Shown piece after piece: positions 23,986 to 32,006 of a DNA stretch of 56,280 nt. The DNA lies in the NCBI GenBank assembly GCA_910586105.1, contig CAJUGU010000006.1:1-56280 (forward strand), in the 5' to 3' direction. Below the pieces are notes generated by a model. It made no database searches. It was not told the DNA's origin and worked only from the letters and a program-made list of their open reading frames with translations. Position 1 is the first letter of the stretch; each line of letters starts with the position of its first letter. This stretch comes from an uncultured Eubacteriales bacterium (GTDB taxonomy: Bacteria; Bacillota; Clostridia; Oscillospirales; Butyricicoccaceae). The translations under genes and the position numbers were made by a program.

Positions 23986-24765
23986 TCAAAAGCCCTTTTT
24001 CGCCAGCTCCCGCACCAGCCGTACATGGAACGCGCATGGCTTGAAATGCGGCAGATCCCGCTGGAGCGCGTCCGCCAAGTCCTGATGGCTGACCCGCTCC
24101 AGCGTCCCCCGGTATTCGCCCCACCGGGCCGAATCCGGCGAGACAAGCCCGTCTGTCTCCCCATCCAATGGCCGGCACACCGCGCCAAACAACGCCATAA
24201 CCGGGTCGTGCAGGCTTCCCCCCAGCCGCGCCCCCCAGCTTTGGTAAAATACCCCGGGCGCGTCCGGACACTCCCGCGTCTCCGCCGCTGCCGCCGATAA
24301 ATCGTTCAGCGTTTCCCGGAATCGCGGGGCCTCGTCCCCCAGCAACCGCCAGAAGCGGTTGGAACACCAGCCATACGGCGCCATCAGGATCCGCCGCTCC
24401 GCGAACCACTGCGCCGTGCGCGAGCCTCTGTGCGGCGTGGACAACGTCGTCAGCGTCGCTGTGTGCTCCGCCATGCCAAGTTTGGAGATCAAATAGCGGG
24501 CTTCCAGCCCGCCCTTGGAATGCGCGATCAGGTTTACCTTGCCGCAACGCTCCCGCTCCAGCACCCGCAGCACCATTTTCCGCAGCTGTTCCGCGTTCCC
24601 CGCAACCGTGCCCCAGGCGTCCTGCCCGCCCAGATAAACCCGGGCTCCATGGCTGCGCAGCGTTTTCGGGATGCGCCCCCAATAAAAAATCGGACGCTCG
24701 TCCCGGCAATTCATCCCATGCACCAGCACGATCGGATAACGCGTTTGACAACAATCATTCCGCAT
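23986..24765 (-). CDS. Lipase/esterase-like alpha/beta hydrolase
   Basis: The ATG at 24765 follows AAGG and overlaps the end of the TSCPD gene, giving about 259 residues. It begins RYPIVLVHGMNCRDER (oxyanion-hole HGM), with the nucleophile elbow AHSKGG near residue 95. DGLVSP near 212 is a candidate acid site and SHQDLAD near 228 a candidate catalytic His. It has no signal peptide, so it is probably cytoplasmic. The family resembles triacylglycerol-lipase or PGAP1-like hydrolases; the substrate is not known. It is last in a four-gene reverse-strand operon. Confidence 0.8.
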   Translation of the reverse strand: MRNDCCQTRYPIVLVHGMNCRDERPIFYWGRIPKTLRSHGARVYLGGQDAWGTVAGNAEQLRKMVLRVLERERCGKVNLIAHSKGGLEARYLISKLGMAEHTATLTTLSTPHRGSRTAQWFAERRILMAPYGWCSNRFWRLLGDEAPRFRETLNDLSAAAAETRECPDAPGVFYQSWGARLGGSLHDPVMALFGAVCRPLDGETDGLVSPDSARWGEYRGTLERVSHQDLADALQRDLPHFKPCAFHVRLVRELAKKGF

Positions 24766-25015
24766 TCGCCTTGTCAAGCGCAGCCCGTACCCCGCGCGCA
24801 AGCTGATCCGAACAGGAGGTGCCTCGCTCCCCGCAGTCGATCCCACGGAAAAAGCCCTCGATCTGTTCGACCGTCATGCCTTCCACGACCTTGCTGATCG
24901 CTTGCAGGTTGCCGTTGCAGCCGCCATGGAAGCTGACGTTGTGGACTACGTTGCCCTCCAGGTCAAAATCAATCTGACGGGCGCACGTCCCGCTGGTCTT
25001 AAATGAATAACGCAT
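24755..25015 (-). CDS. TSCPD domain protein (TIGR03905 type)
   Basis: This 86-residue protein has the pattern TSGTCARQIDFDLEGN, SFHGGCNGNLQAISK and CGERGTSCSDQLARG of the TSCPD family, which also occurs at the end of some class II ribonucleotide reductases. Four conserved cysteines (about 10, 33, 62, 68) suggest metal or cluster binding. It overlaps the HAD gene upstream by 17 bases and the hydrolase gene downstream by 11, a sign of translational coupling. The function is not established. Confidence 0.85.
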   Translation of the reverse strand: MRYSFKTSGTCARQIDFDLEGNVVHNVSFHGGCNGNLQAISKVVEGMTVEQIEGFFRGIDCGERGTSCSDQLARGVRAALDKANAE

Positions 25016-25733
25016 GTGGATTACCTTCCTTTTTCAAAATTTCAAATATGCATTTTTCCGCGCCGCGCATATCCGCGGCTTCATAGTGCGGGCAAACATA
25101 TTTCGCGTGCGGCTCCCCTTTCCAGTTCAGCCATACGCCATGCAGGCCGAGCGCCAGCGCGCCGCCAATGTCATGCTCGCGATTGTCGCCGACCATGACC
25201 GCCTCGCGCGGCGCACAGCCGCATTTTTGCAGGCAAAGCTCGAAGATCCGCGGGTCGGGTTTGTCGCGCCCCGCCTCCTCGCTGGCGACAAACGCGTCGA
25301 ACCGCTCCGCCAGCCCCAGCCGCACCAGCTTTTCCATCTGCTTATCGATCATCATATTCGTGCAGACGCAGGTCTTGATCCCCAGCGCACGCAGCCGATC
25401 CAACAGCTCCGGCGTGCCGGGCCGCAGCTCCATGCCGTTCATCAGGGCGTCCCAATAAAGCCCGTGCAGCCGCTGCGCATAAGGGATCGGGTTGATCCCG
25501 AAATGTTCAAGCGCATGCTGCATCTGAAGCACCCGGTCGTGGCTTTCCGGCTCGGCGTGCAGGATGGTATGATAATGCCGGCGCGAGGCGACCGCCTGCT
25601 CCCGGAAGCTCGCGGCAGGAATGCCAAGCTCCCGCTCCGCCCAATCGCTCACCGCATCATAACCGCGCGCGTTCAGCTCGCTGAAGGAGGTGTACAGGGT
25701 GTCATCCAGATCAAAAAGTACCGCTTTGATCAC
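24999..25733 (-). CDS. HAD family hydrolase (YjjG-like phosphatase)
   Basis: This 244-residue protein begins at a GTG 7 bases after GGGAGGG. HAD motifs are DLDDTLY at 8-14 (nucleophile Asp8), CTNMM near 127 (motif II Thr), KPDPRIF near 157 (motif III Lys) and VGDNREHD near 181 (motif IV). A helical C1 cap lies between motifs I and II. Related enzymes dephosphorylate nucleotides or sugar phosphates. It is second in the reverse-strand operon that begins with the TIGR01440 gene. Confidence 0.88.
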   Translation of the reverse strand: MIKAVLFDLDDTLYTSFSELNARGYDAVSDWAERELGIPAASFREQAVASRRHYHTILHAEPESHDRVLQMQHALEHFGINPIPYAQRLHGLYWDALMNGMELRPGTPELLDRLRALGIKTCVCTNMMIDKQMEKLVRLGLAERFDAFVASEEAGRDKPDPRIFELCLQKCGCAPREAVMVGDNREHDIGGALALGLHGVWLNWKGEPHAKYVCPHYEAADMRGAEKCIFEILKKEGNPHALFI

Positions 25734-25748
25734 GTCGTGTCCCTCCCG

Positions 25749-26306
25749 TTATAATAAGTTTTCATCATAGACCGCCCGGCTCCCGCCGACGAATTTCGGA
25801 CGGGTGCGCGCCGCGATCACGATCGCCTGTCCGACACGGCCCATTTCCAGCCGCACCGGTACGGCGACCGGCCGCAGATGCATCCCGATCAGCGTCGCAC
25901 CGATGTCCAGCCCCGCCGCCGCCTGCGCGCACAGGCTTTCCACCGCGACCGGGGCCGTGAAGGCCCGATAGGCCGCCGTTGCAAATGAGCCCCCCGCCTT
26001 CGGCCGCGGGACGACGTTGACCGGCGCAAGGCCGTACTGCCGCGCCGTCTCCCGTTCGACGATCAGCGCGCGGTTCAAATGCTCGCAGCATTGGGCTGCA
26101 AGCTGGATCTGCTTGGGCAGCAGCGCTTCGCGGATACCCTCCAGCACTGCGCGCGCCGCCTCTTCGCTGGAGCCCTTGCCAATTCGTTCCCCAACGATCT
26201 CGCTTGAAGAACAGCCGACTACGAGCAGGTCGCCCGGCCGCAGCTTCGCCACGCGGCAAAGCTCCTCCGCCGCTGCGCGCGCCTGTTCCTTCCATGCATC
26301 CAGCAT
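25749..26306 (-). CDS. TIGR01440 / UPF0340 family protein (YwlG-like)
   Basis: This 185-residue protein matches the UPF0340 family pattern: GDLLVVGCSSSEIVGERIGK at 25-44, CCEHLNRALIVERETA near 93, VPRPKAGGSFATAAY near 118, and DIGATLIGMHLRPVAVPVR near 143. It is cytoplasmic. The function is not known, though B. subtilis YwlG is a widely conserved relative. It starts after AAGGAGGGG and is the first gene of the operon, with a promoter at 26448-26476. Confidence 0.9.
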   Translation of the reverse strand: MLDAWKEQARAAAEELCRVAKLRPGDLLVVGCSSSEIVGERIGKGSSEEAARAVLEGIREALLPKQIQLAAQCCEHLNRALIVERETARQYGLAPVNVVPRPKAGGSFATAAYRAFTAPVAVESLCAQAAAGLDIGATLIGMHLRPVAVPVRLEMGRVGQAIVIAARTRPKFVGGSRAVYDENLL

Positions 26307-26447
26307 AGCTTCCCCTCCTTGTTTGCTTTCTTATAAAGCTGCCGCCTGCGGCTGCGTTTCGCCGCCCGCGTCAGCGCTCTGATCGTTCTGCACGGCGTTT
26401 TACCGCTTCGTTTGATCATGAAATCGGCAGGATTGCCGCCTGCGGCT

Positions 26448-26476
26448 ATTATATCACAAATTTTGGGACTTCGCAA
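26448..26476 (-). promoter_or_regulatory. Promoter of the TIGR01440-HAD-TSCPD-lipase operon
   Basis: On the minus strand TTGCGA and TATAAT are 17 bp apart, about 140 bases upstream of the first gene. It is back to back with the promoter of the FAD/Rieske gene. Confidence 0.7.
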
Positions 26477-26494
26477 CGTGCAAAAATGATCGCG

Positions 26495-26522
26495 TTGAGA
26501 TCCCCCGCGCCGGAAGTATAAT
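26495..26522 (+). promoter_or_regulatory. Promoter of the FAD/Rieske oxidoreductase gene
   Basis: TTGAGA and TATAAT (26517-26522) are 16 bp apart, 40 bases before the start codon. Confidence 0.75.
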
Positions 26523-26561
26523 TTGCGGCATTTGGCAAATGCTAACGTCGAGGTGAGTGTT

Positions 26562-28001
26562 ATGGAATCCATTTGGCAGAAAACGACGCAGATCGGCGGA
26601 CGTTCCCCGCTTGAGGGCGATATCGCCGCCGAGATCGCCGTGATCGGCGGCGGGCTGACCGGCATCCTGACGGCTCATTATCTCGCCGGGGCCGGAAGGG
26701 ATGTCGTCGTGCTCGAAGCCGGACGGATCGGCAGCGGCCAGACCGGGCGCACCTCCGCCAAGATCTCCGCCCAGCACGGCCTCCGGTACGCCGAGCTGAT
26801 CCACGACCACGGCGTGGAAGCCGCGAAGTCCTACGCCGCCGCCCAGTTTCAGGCGGTCGCGCTCTACCGACGGCTGATCGATTCGCTGGCAATCCAGTGC
26901 GATCTTGAGGACGCCCCCGCGTATTTATACACCTGTCTGGAAACCGGCGCGCTTGAGGAGGAATTCCAGGCTTATCAGACCCTCGGGCTGGGCGGCGAGC
27001 TGACCAGCCGCACCGAGCTGCCGTTCCCGATCGTCAGCGCGCTGCGGCTGGACGGGCAGGCACAGTTCCACCCGCTGAAATTCCTGCGGCGGATCGCCGC
27101 CCCGCTGCGCATTTACGAACACACCCGCGTGCTCGGCGTCCGCGATGGCGTGCTGACCACCGGGCACGGAGCCGTACACGCGAAGAAGATCGTGTTTGCC
27201 TGCCATTTCCCCTTCCCGAACCACCCCGGCTATTATTTTATGCGGATGCATCAGGAAAGAAGCTATTGCATCGCGGTCGAAAATGCGCGGGAGATGCGGG
27301 GCATGTACCTCGGCGTCGACCCGGACGGCCTTTCGTTCCGCTCGGCGGGCGGCTGCCTGATCATCGGCGGCGGCGAGCACCGTACCGGGGAAAACCGGCA
27401 GGGCGGCAAGTTTGAAATGCTGGAAGCCCGTGCCCGGCGGCTGTGGCAGGACTGCAAGGTCGCCGCCCGCTGGTCGGCGCAGGACTGCGTCCCCCTTGAC
27501 GGCCTGCCCTATATCGGGCGCTTCGCCGCCGATACCCCGGACTGGTTCGTCGCGACCGGCTACCGCAAATGGGGCATGACCAACGCCATGACGGCGGCGC
27601 GGATGCTTACCGCGCAGATCCAGGGCGAAACGACCGAGTTCGACGCGTTGTTTTCCCCGCAGCGCTTCCAGCCCTCGGCTTCGGCGGCGCAGCTGTTCCG
27701 CGACATGGCAGAGGCGGTGCGCGGGCTTTCCCGGACGGCGTTCGGCCTGCCGCGCGCCCTGACCGACGAGCTGCCCCGCGGGCACGGCGGCATTGTATCC
27801 TATCAAGGCTCCAAGGTCGGCGTGTACAAGGCGAAAAACGGCGAGATCTTCGCGATCGATCCGCGATGCCCCCACCTGGGCTGCCAGCTGGAATGGAATC
27901 CCGACGCTATGAGCTGGGATTGCCCCTGCCACGGCTCCCGGTTCGACTTCCGCGGGCGGCTGCTCGAAGGCCCCGCGCTGGAAGGGCTTGAACGCGCCTG
28001 A
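26562..28001 (+). CDS. FAD-dependent oxidoreductase with C-terminal Rieske [2Fe-2S] domain
   Basis: The start is the ATG after GAGGTGAG, giving 479 residues. A DAO-type FAD domain begins with AEIAVIGGGLTGILTAHYLA near 25-45, followed by VLEAGRIGSGQTGRTSAKI. Near residue 310-340 comes DGLPYIGRF and later ATGYRKWGMTNAM, the usual end of the FAD fold. The Rieske domain follows (about 405-479) with CPHLGC and CPCHGSRF supplying two Cys and two His ligands. Proteins of this layout transfer electrons to unknown acceptors. Finding one in an anaerobe is not rare but the role is undefined. Confidence 0.9.
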   Translation: MESIWQKTTQIGGRSPLEGDIAAEIAVIGGGLTGILTAHYLAGAGRDVVVLEAGRIGSGQTGRTSAKISAQHGLRYAELIHDHGVEAAKSYAAAQFQAVALYRRLIDSLAIQCDLEDAPAYLYTCLETGALEEEFQAYQTLGLGGELTSRTELPFPIVSALRLDGQAQFHPLKFLRRIAAPLRIYEHTRVLGVRDGVLTTGHGAVHAKKIVFACHFPFPNHPGYYFMRMHQERSYCIAVENAREMRGMYLGVDPDGLSFRSAGGCLIIGGGEHRTGENRQGGKFEMLEARARRLWQDCKVAARWSAQDCVPLDGLPYIGRFAADTPDWFVATGYRKWGMTNAMTAARMLTAQIQGETTEFDALFSPQRFQPSASAAQLFRDMAEAVRGLSRTAFGLPRALTDELPRGHGGIVSYQGSKVGVYKAKNGEIFAIDPRCPHLGCQLEWNPDAMSWDCPCHGSRFDFRGRLLEGPALEGLERA

Positions 28002-28030
28002 GCGTCCCCTCCCCGCTGTGCCGGGAAGCC

Positions 28031-28145
28031 GAACCGTCTGCACGTTCGTGCGGCTGAACGGCGAACGCGCACGACCCGCGCCGCCGAGAAGTGGAACCGC
28101 ACGCACGCTAGTGCGGACGGATGGCGAACGCATCCGCGCCGCCGG
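28031..28145. repeat. Two imperfect tandem units of about 55 bp
   Basis: Unit 1 (28031-28087) and unit 2 (28094-28145) both begin GAACCG, contain GTGCGG and GGCGAACGC, and end CCGCGCCGCCG. They do not share the GTCCGCGCAGGAC module of the other repeats. They lie between the FAD/Rieske gene and the BlaR1-type gene. Confidence 0.6.
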
Positions 28146-28150
28146 AAAAC

Positions 28151-28197
28151 AAAAAAGCTGCCGCGCCTGCGACCCTCCGATCGCAAGTGCGGCAGCT
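28151..28197 (-). terminator. Terminator of the blaI-blaR1-type operon
   Basis: On the minus strand AGCTGCCGC... pairs with ...GCGGCAGCT, followed by TTTTTT, 38 bases after the stop of the M56 gene. Confidence 0.85.
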
Positions 28198-28234
28198 GCC
28201 GTTTTCAGCGCCTTTTTACAGCAGGCCGTCCCGT

Positions 28235-31057
28235 TCAGTTCAGCCGCGTGAGCCGTTGATAGTACGCGCCGTCGCTGCGGACGATCTCGCCGTTGTCATC
28301 CAGCTGAAATTCCAGTACATCCCCGGTGTCGCAGTCCCATAGATACATACAATCGCCGGTTTCGATGTACGCCTGATTGGCGAAGACCGTAGGATAATCA
28401 TCCGGCCCACCGTTCAAGCAGAAGCCCAACCCGTCCTGGTTTTCGCGCCAGAAGAATGTGGTCCCAGGAACGCCGGGCACTGCAAAGGAGCCTTCCCACA
28501 CGCAGCGCTCCGCGATCGTCGCATAAACCGGCGACTCCGGATAAGGACGCGGTTCGCCCGCCGCGTCGTCCCAGGCGCGGAACTCGGCGTTGCGGCTGTT
28601 GACCGCGACCGTACAGACATACGCCCCGTCCTGTTCAGTGGCCAACAGGTACCAGTCGCCGCGGATGCCCTGCTGTTCGACCGTGAAGCCCTGCGGCAGC
28701 GCGCTTTCCAGCAGCTCCTGCGCCTCGACGGCGGCAAGGCCGGAAGCCCGTGCGCGGCCATAGTTCTGCTCCCACCGCTCCTGATACCGGATGTCGAACC
28801 GGTCGGATTGCAGATCTTCCGGCTGCCATACCAGCGCGCCGTCCTCCGCACGCGGAAAGATCTTCAAATTACAGCCGTCAGCGCACCAGAGGTACAGGTA
28901 CTGCCCGTCGTCCGTCCAGCCCTGATTCCCCGAATAAACGCCCATGCCGGAGCTTCCGTCCGGGCGGACGTAGGAGAATACGCGTTCGCCGATCCTGCGT
29001 ATGATCGTGCGCCGGTCCTTCGCCTGATAGGGGTAAAACTCCCCTTCCCATTCCGAGCGACTTTCCAGCGTATCGCGGATCGGGGATTCGTGATACGGGC
29101 GCAGCCGCCCAGTTTCCGGTTCTTCATAAAAAATCTCGCCCGTGCGCCAATCCACCCGGAGGGTGCAGCGGAACGCCCCGTCCGGGTCGGACACGCCGCA
29201 GATGAAATATTGCTCGTCCACCCCGAGGTCTTCGGTCTCCCAGCCGCCGGGCAAGCCGTTCAGGATCAGGCTGCGCGCGTTGAGATAGCTTCCCACCGGC
29301 ATCTGCACCGGCTCGACCGCCTTCGGCGCCCAGACGGACAGCCCTTCCGGCTGCGCCATCATAATCCGCGCGTCGCCGTCCTCCCAGTGATACCAGCATT
29401 CCGCAACGGCGGGGTCGTCCGCTCGGGCAACGCGGATCATCCGTCCCCCGGACAGGTGCAGCGCTTTTTCCGCCGCGCCCCCGGCGTCCAGCCCGTAAAG
29501 CCCTTTCTGCCCAATTTCCATCCGGCGCAGGTCGCTTTCGGTATATTCCGGAAAATAACCCGCCTCGTCTGTGCGCCAAACCAGCTCCTCATAGGACGCA
29601 GGCTCGCAGTATGCGTTATCGATCTGCTCCGCGACGCGCCAGCCATCGTCCGTCTTCGTCAGCATCAGGCGCTCGGAAAGCAGGTACAGCAGCAGGTCGT
29701 CGTCCTCCATCACATACCGGATCTCAATCCAGCCCCATTCCCGATTGCCGCCGTCGACGCTGAAATCATAGTCATAACCGCGCAGGCGGCGCTCCGCATG
29801 GCCGCGCACCGGCGCGAAAAGGTTCTGCACGTTAGCATCCGGTATCTCCAGCAGCGCCATGCGCGCCGCCGTATCCTGCGTGCGGATCGCCTCCGCCCAC
29901 GTCGTGCAAAGGCGGTCGATCTCGGCGCTGCCGTCCAGGCCGCCGGCGACCTGCGCGGGTTCCGCCCCGGCGTTCCCGCCGGTCTTGCCGTCCGAGCAGC
30001 CCAGCAGCAGACCCAGGATCGCCGTCGCCGACAGCAGCAGCGCGCACCCGGCGCAGCCCCGCCTGCTCAGCGCGCGGAAGGCAAGCGCCGATTCTATGCG
30101 CTCTTTCATCACCTGGGCGCCCTCGCCCAGCGCCGCCGCAGGCAGGCACTGACGTTGTCCCGCAGCCGCCGCCTGCAACAGCGTCCGGCAATAGGCGATC
30201 CGCTCCGGTGCGGTCAGCCCGCCGACCACCGCCGCGTCGCAGGAAAGTTCGCAGTCGCGCGAGACCATCCGTTCCAGCTGCCACGCCAGCGGGTTAAACC
30301 AGTGTACGCTCGTCACCAGCAGCATCAGCCACTTATACGCCACGTCGAACCGCCGCACGTGGGTCAGCTCGTGCAGCAGGATATAACGCAGCTCGTCCGG
30401 CGTGCGTCCGCACTCGGGCAGTACAACCGTCGGGCGCAGGATGCCGAAGGTCATCGGCGTCTGCGCGGCCCCGCTGCGGCGCAGCCGGGGCTTGCGCCGC
30501 CCGGCGCACAGCGCGTCCAGCGCCGCCTGCTCCTCTGGCAGCGGCCGGCTTTCCGACCGGTGCAGCAGCCACCGCAGCCGGAAAAAGCCCCAGAGCTGCG
30601 GCAGCAGCGACGCGCACGCGCCAAACATCCAGATGAACAACAGCACGCGCGCCGCGCCGAACTCCGCCAGCCGCCGGGTCGTCTGGGCGATGCCGCTGAC
30701 GATCTCCGGCGAGGGCGCGTAAGCCAGGCTCTGCGCAGGCCCGGCGTAGGGGTCCTCCCCGTCTGTCGGCGCGTAGACAATCGCGGCGGGCGACGCCTGT
30801 ACCTGCGGCGCCGCGGGCGGGTCCTCCATCCGTACCGGCGTAAACTCCGTTTTGCGCGCTTCCAGTCCTTCCGCCAGCTTCGCCATCAGGTTGGCCTCGG
30901 GCGCAACCGGCAGCGCCAGCCGCAGCGCAACCAGCAGCAGCAGGTAATACCGCACCGTCGGCCTCCGCCGCAGCAGGGGCGACAGGCACAGCGCCAGCAA
31001 GGCGAGCGCGCCGCCCGAAAGCGACAGTGTGAAAAGCATCCACAGCATTGCAGTCAT
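28235..31057 (-). CDS. BlaR1/MecR1-type M56 metallopeptidase with a large unusual extracellular domain
   Basis: This 940-residue protein has an N-terminal M56 domain: membrane helices near 5-25, 36-52 and 137-158, the zinc motif HELTH at 229-233, and ELSCD at 270-274 giving the third ligand. A fourth helix lies at 336-354. The remaining 585 residues should be outside the cell. They contain no SxxK penicillin-binding motif as in BlaR1; instead two related segments of about 150 residues (593-742 and 778-926) share RPYxESPxxxTIxxRxxWEGxF. M56 sensors cleave themselves or a BlaI repressor when a ligand binds. A BlaI-type gene lies upstream. The ligand is unknown. Confidence 0.88.
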   Translation of the reverse strand: MTAMLWMLFTLSLSGGALALLALCLSPLLRRRPTVRYYLLLLVALRLALPVAPEANLMAKLAEGLEARKTEFTPVRMEDPPAAPQVQASPAAIVYAPTDGEDPYAGPAQSLAYAPSPEIVSGIAQTTRRLAEFGAARVLLFIWMFGACASLLPQLWGFFRLRWLLHRSESRPLPEEQAALDALCAGRRKPRLRRSGAAQTPMTFGILRPTVVLPECGRTPDELRYILLHELTHVRRFDVAYKWLMLLVTSVHWFNPLAWQLERMVSRDCELSCDAAVVGGLTAPERIAYCRTLLQAAAAGQRQCLPAAALGEGAQVMKERIESALAFRALSRRGCAGCALLLSATAILGLLLGCSDGKTGGNAGAEPAQVAGGLDGSAEIDRLCTTWAEAIRTQDTAARMALLEIPDANVQNLFAPVRGHAERRLRGYDYDFSVDGGNREWGWIEIRYVMEDDDLLLYLLSERLMLTKTDDGWRVAEQIDNAYCEPASYEELVWRTDEAGYFPEYTESDLRRMEIGQKGLYGLDAGGAAEKALHLSGGRMIRVARADDPAVAECWYHWEDGDARIMMAQPEGLSVWAPKAVEPVQMPVGSYLNARSLILNGLPGGWETEDLGVDEQYFICGVSDPDGAFRCTLRVDWRTGEIFYEEPETGRLRPYHESPIRDTLESRSEWEGEFYPYQAKDRRTIIRRIGERVFSYVRPDGSSGMGVYSGNQGWTDDGQYLYLWCADGCNLKIFPRAEDGALVWQPEDLQSDRFDIRYQERWEQNYGRARASGLAAVEAQELLESALPQGFTVEQQGIRGDWYLLATEQDGAYVCTVAVNSRNAEFRAWDDAAGEPRPYPESPVYATIAERCVWEGSFAVPGVPGTTFFWRENQDGLGFCLNGGPDDYPTVFANQAYIETGDCMYLWDCDTGDVLEFQLDDNGEIVRSDGAYYQRLTRLN

Positions 31058-31286
31058 TTCGTATCTCCCCCCAATTCCCGGCCGTTGCCGGATCGAATGC
31101 GTTACGCCGCAGCCGCCTGAGCGCCGCTGCGCACGTCTCCTGTCAAAGGGCTGCGCGAGGGTGCGGCGGCCTCCCTCAATCGCCGCACCGATCGCTCCAA
31201 CGCTTCCCTATTCTTAAAGACGTTTGGAAACGGCGTTTCGTGACCGTCATTTTCCACAAAATTTCCCAATATTTTTCGTCGTTCTG

Positions 31287-31691
31287 TCAGTTCGCATCCT
31301 TTTCGCCCAAAAGGCGCTGTTTTTCCGCCTCCAGAAACCGGCAAAGCTCGTCAAGCTCGTCGCCGGAAATGCGCTCGGCCTGCACCAGAGAGGCGACCAG
31401 CCGGGACGCGCTGCCGTCGAACACCCGGTCGAGCAGCGAGCCCGCCGCGCTTTCGTGATATTCGGCTTCGGTGACGGCCGGCGTGTAATAATAAACCTCG
31501 CGCCGCTCCTGCGCGACCGCGCCTTTCCGGCACAGGCGGCGCAGCAGGGTCTTCACCGTTGAAGGCTCCCAGCCGCGCTCCCGCGTCAGCCGTTCGCGCA
31601 GCCGGGCCAGCGGGACCGGCCCCCCGGCCGACCAGAGCGCGCGCATCACCGCAAGCTCGCTGTCCGATATTTTTTCGTATGCCTGATCCAT
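31287..31691 (-). CDS. BlaI/MecI/CopY family repressor
   Basis: The ATG at 31691 follows AAGGAG at 7-base spacing (an earlier in-frame ATG at 31709 overlaps the ribosome site), giving 134 residues. It has the family winged helix: KISDSELAVMRALWSAGGPV, GWEPSTVKTLLRRLCRKGAV, then YYYTPAVTEAEY and a helical dimerisation tail. BlaI-type repressors bind TACA-TGTA dyads and are inactivated by cleavage through a partner M56 protease, here the gene 230 bases downstream. Two matching operators overlap its own promoter. Confidence 0.93.
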   Translation of the reverse strand: MDQAYEKISDSELAVMRALWSAGGPVPLARLRERLTRERGWEPSTVKTLLRRLCRKGAVAQERREVYYYTPAVTEAEYHESAAGSLLDRVFDGSASRLVASLVQAERISGDELDELCRFLEAEKQRLLGEKDAN

Positions 31692-31713
31692 TGGAACGCT
31701 CCTTCCCATCAGA

Positions 31714-31755
31714 GGTTACAGGTGTAATCTCCGCTTTCAGTTTACACCTGTAACC
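31714..31755 (-). promoter_or_regulatory. Two BlaI-type operators (TACA-N2-TGTA)
   Basis: TACAGGTGTA (31717-31726) and TACACCTGTA (31743-31752) are separated by 16 bases. The two are inverted copies of each other, with extended arms GAGGTTACAGGTGTAA and its complement. They match the BlaI/MecI consensus and cover the -10 and start region of the repressor promoter. Confidence 0.85.
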
Positions 31756-31767
31756 TCCATTTGTCAA
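31739..31767 (-). promoter_or_regulatory. Promoter of the blaI-blaR1-type operon
   Basis: On the minus strand TTGACA and TAAACT are 17 bp apart. The upstream operator covers the spacer and part of the -10, consistent with repression. Confidence 0.75.
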
Positions 31768-31863
31768 CCCCCGCCTTCACACCTTCCGCAGGACGCAAAA
31801 AGACCGCCGCAAACCAATCGGAGATCGGTTTGCGGCGGCTTATATCCACGTTCCGAAAATTTT

Positions 31864-31999
31864 GCCGACCCTGCCGCTTCGTCCCGCCGTCCTTTTGGCG
31901 GGACGAAGACGCACGCGGAAACGGCTTTGGCCGCGCCCCTCCCGCCCGCAGGCGAGAACGGGATTCCAAAGGGACGAGTCCCTTTGGCGCCGCTCCGGG
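31864..31999. repeat. Dispersed GC-rich repeat, copy D (long form)
   Basis: The arm CTTCGTCCCGCC with its complement forms a hairpin, followed by GAAGACGCACGC. Later GGGATTCCAAAGGGAC and its complement form a second hairpin. It is closely related to copy B at 23751. It ends just before the rsgA stop codon. Confidence 0.75.
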
Positions 32000-32006
32000 A
32001 AGGCGA

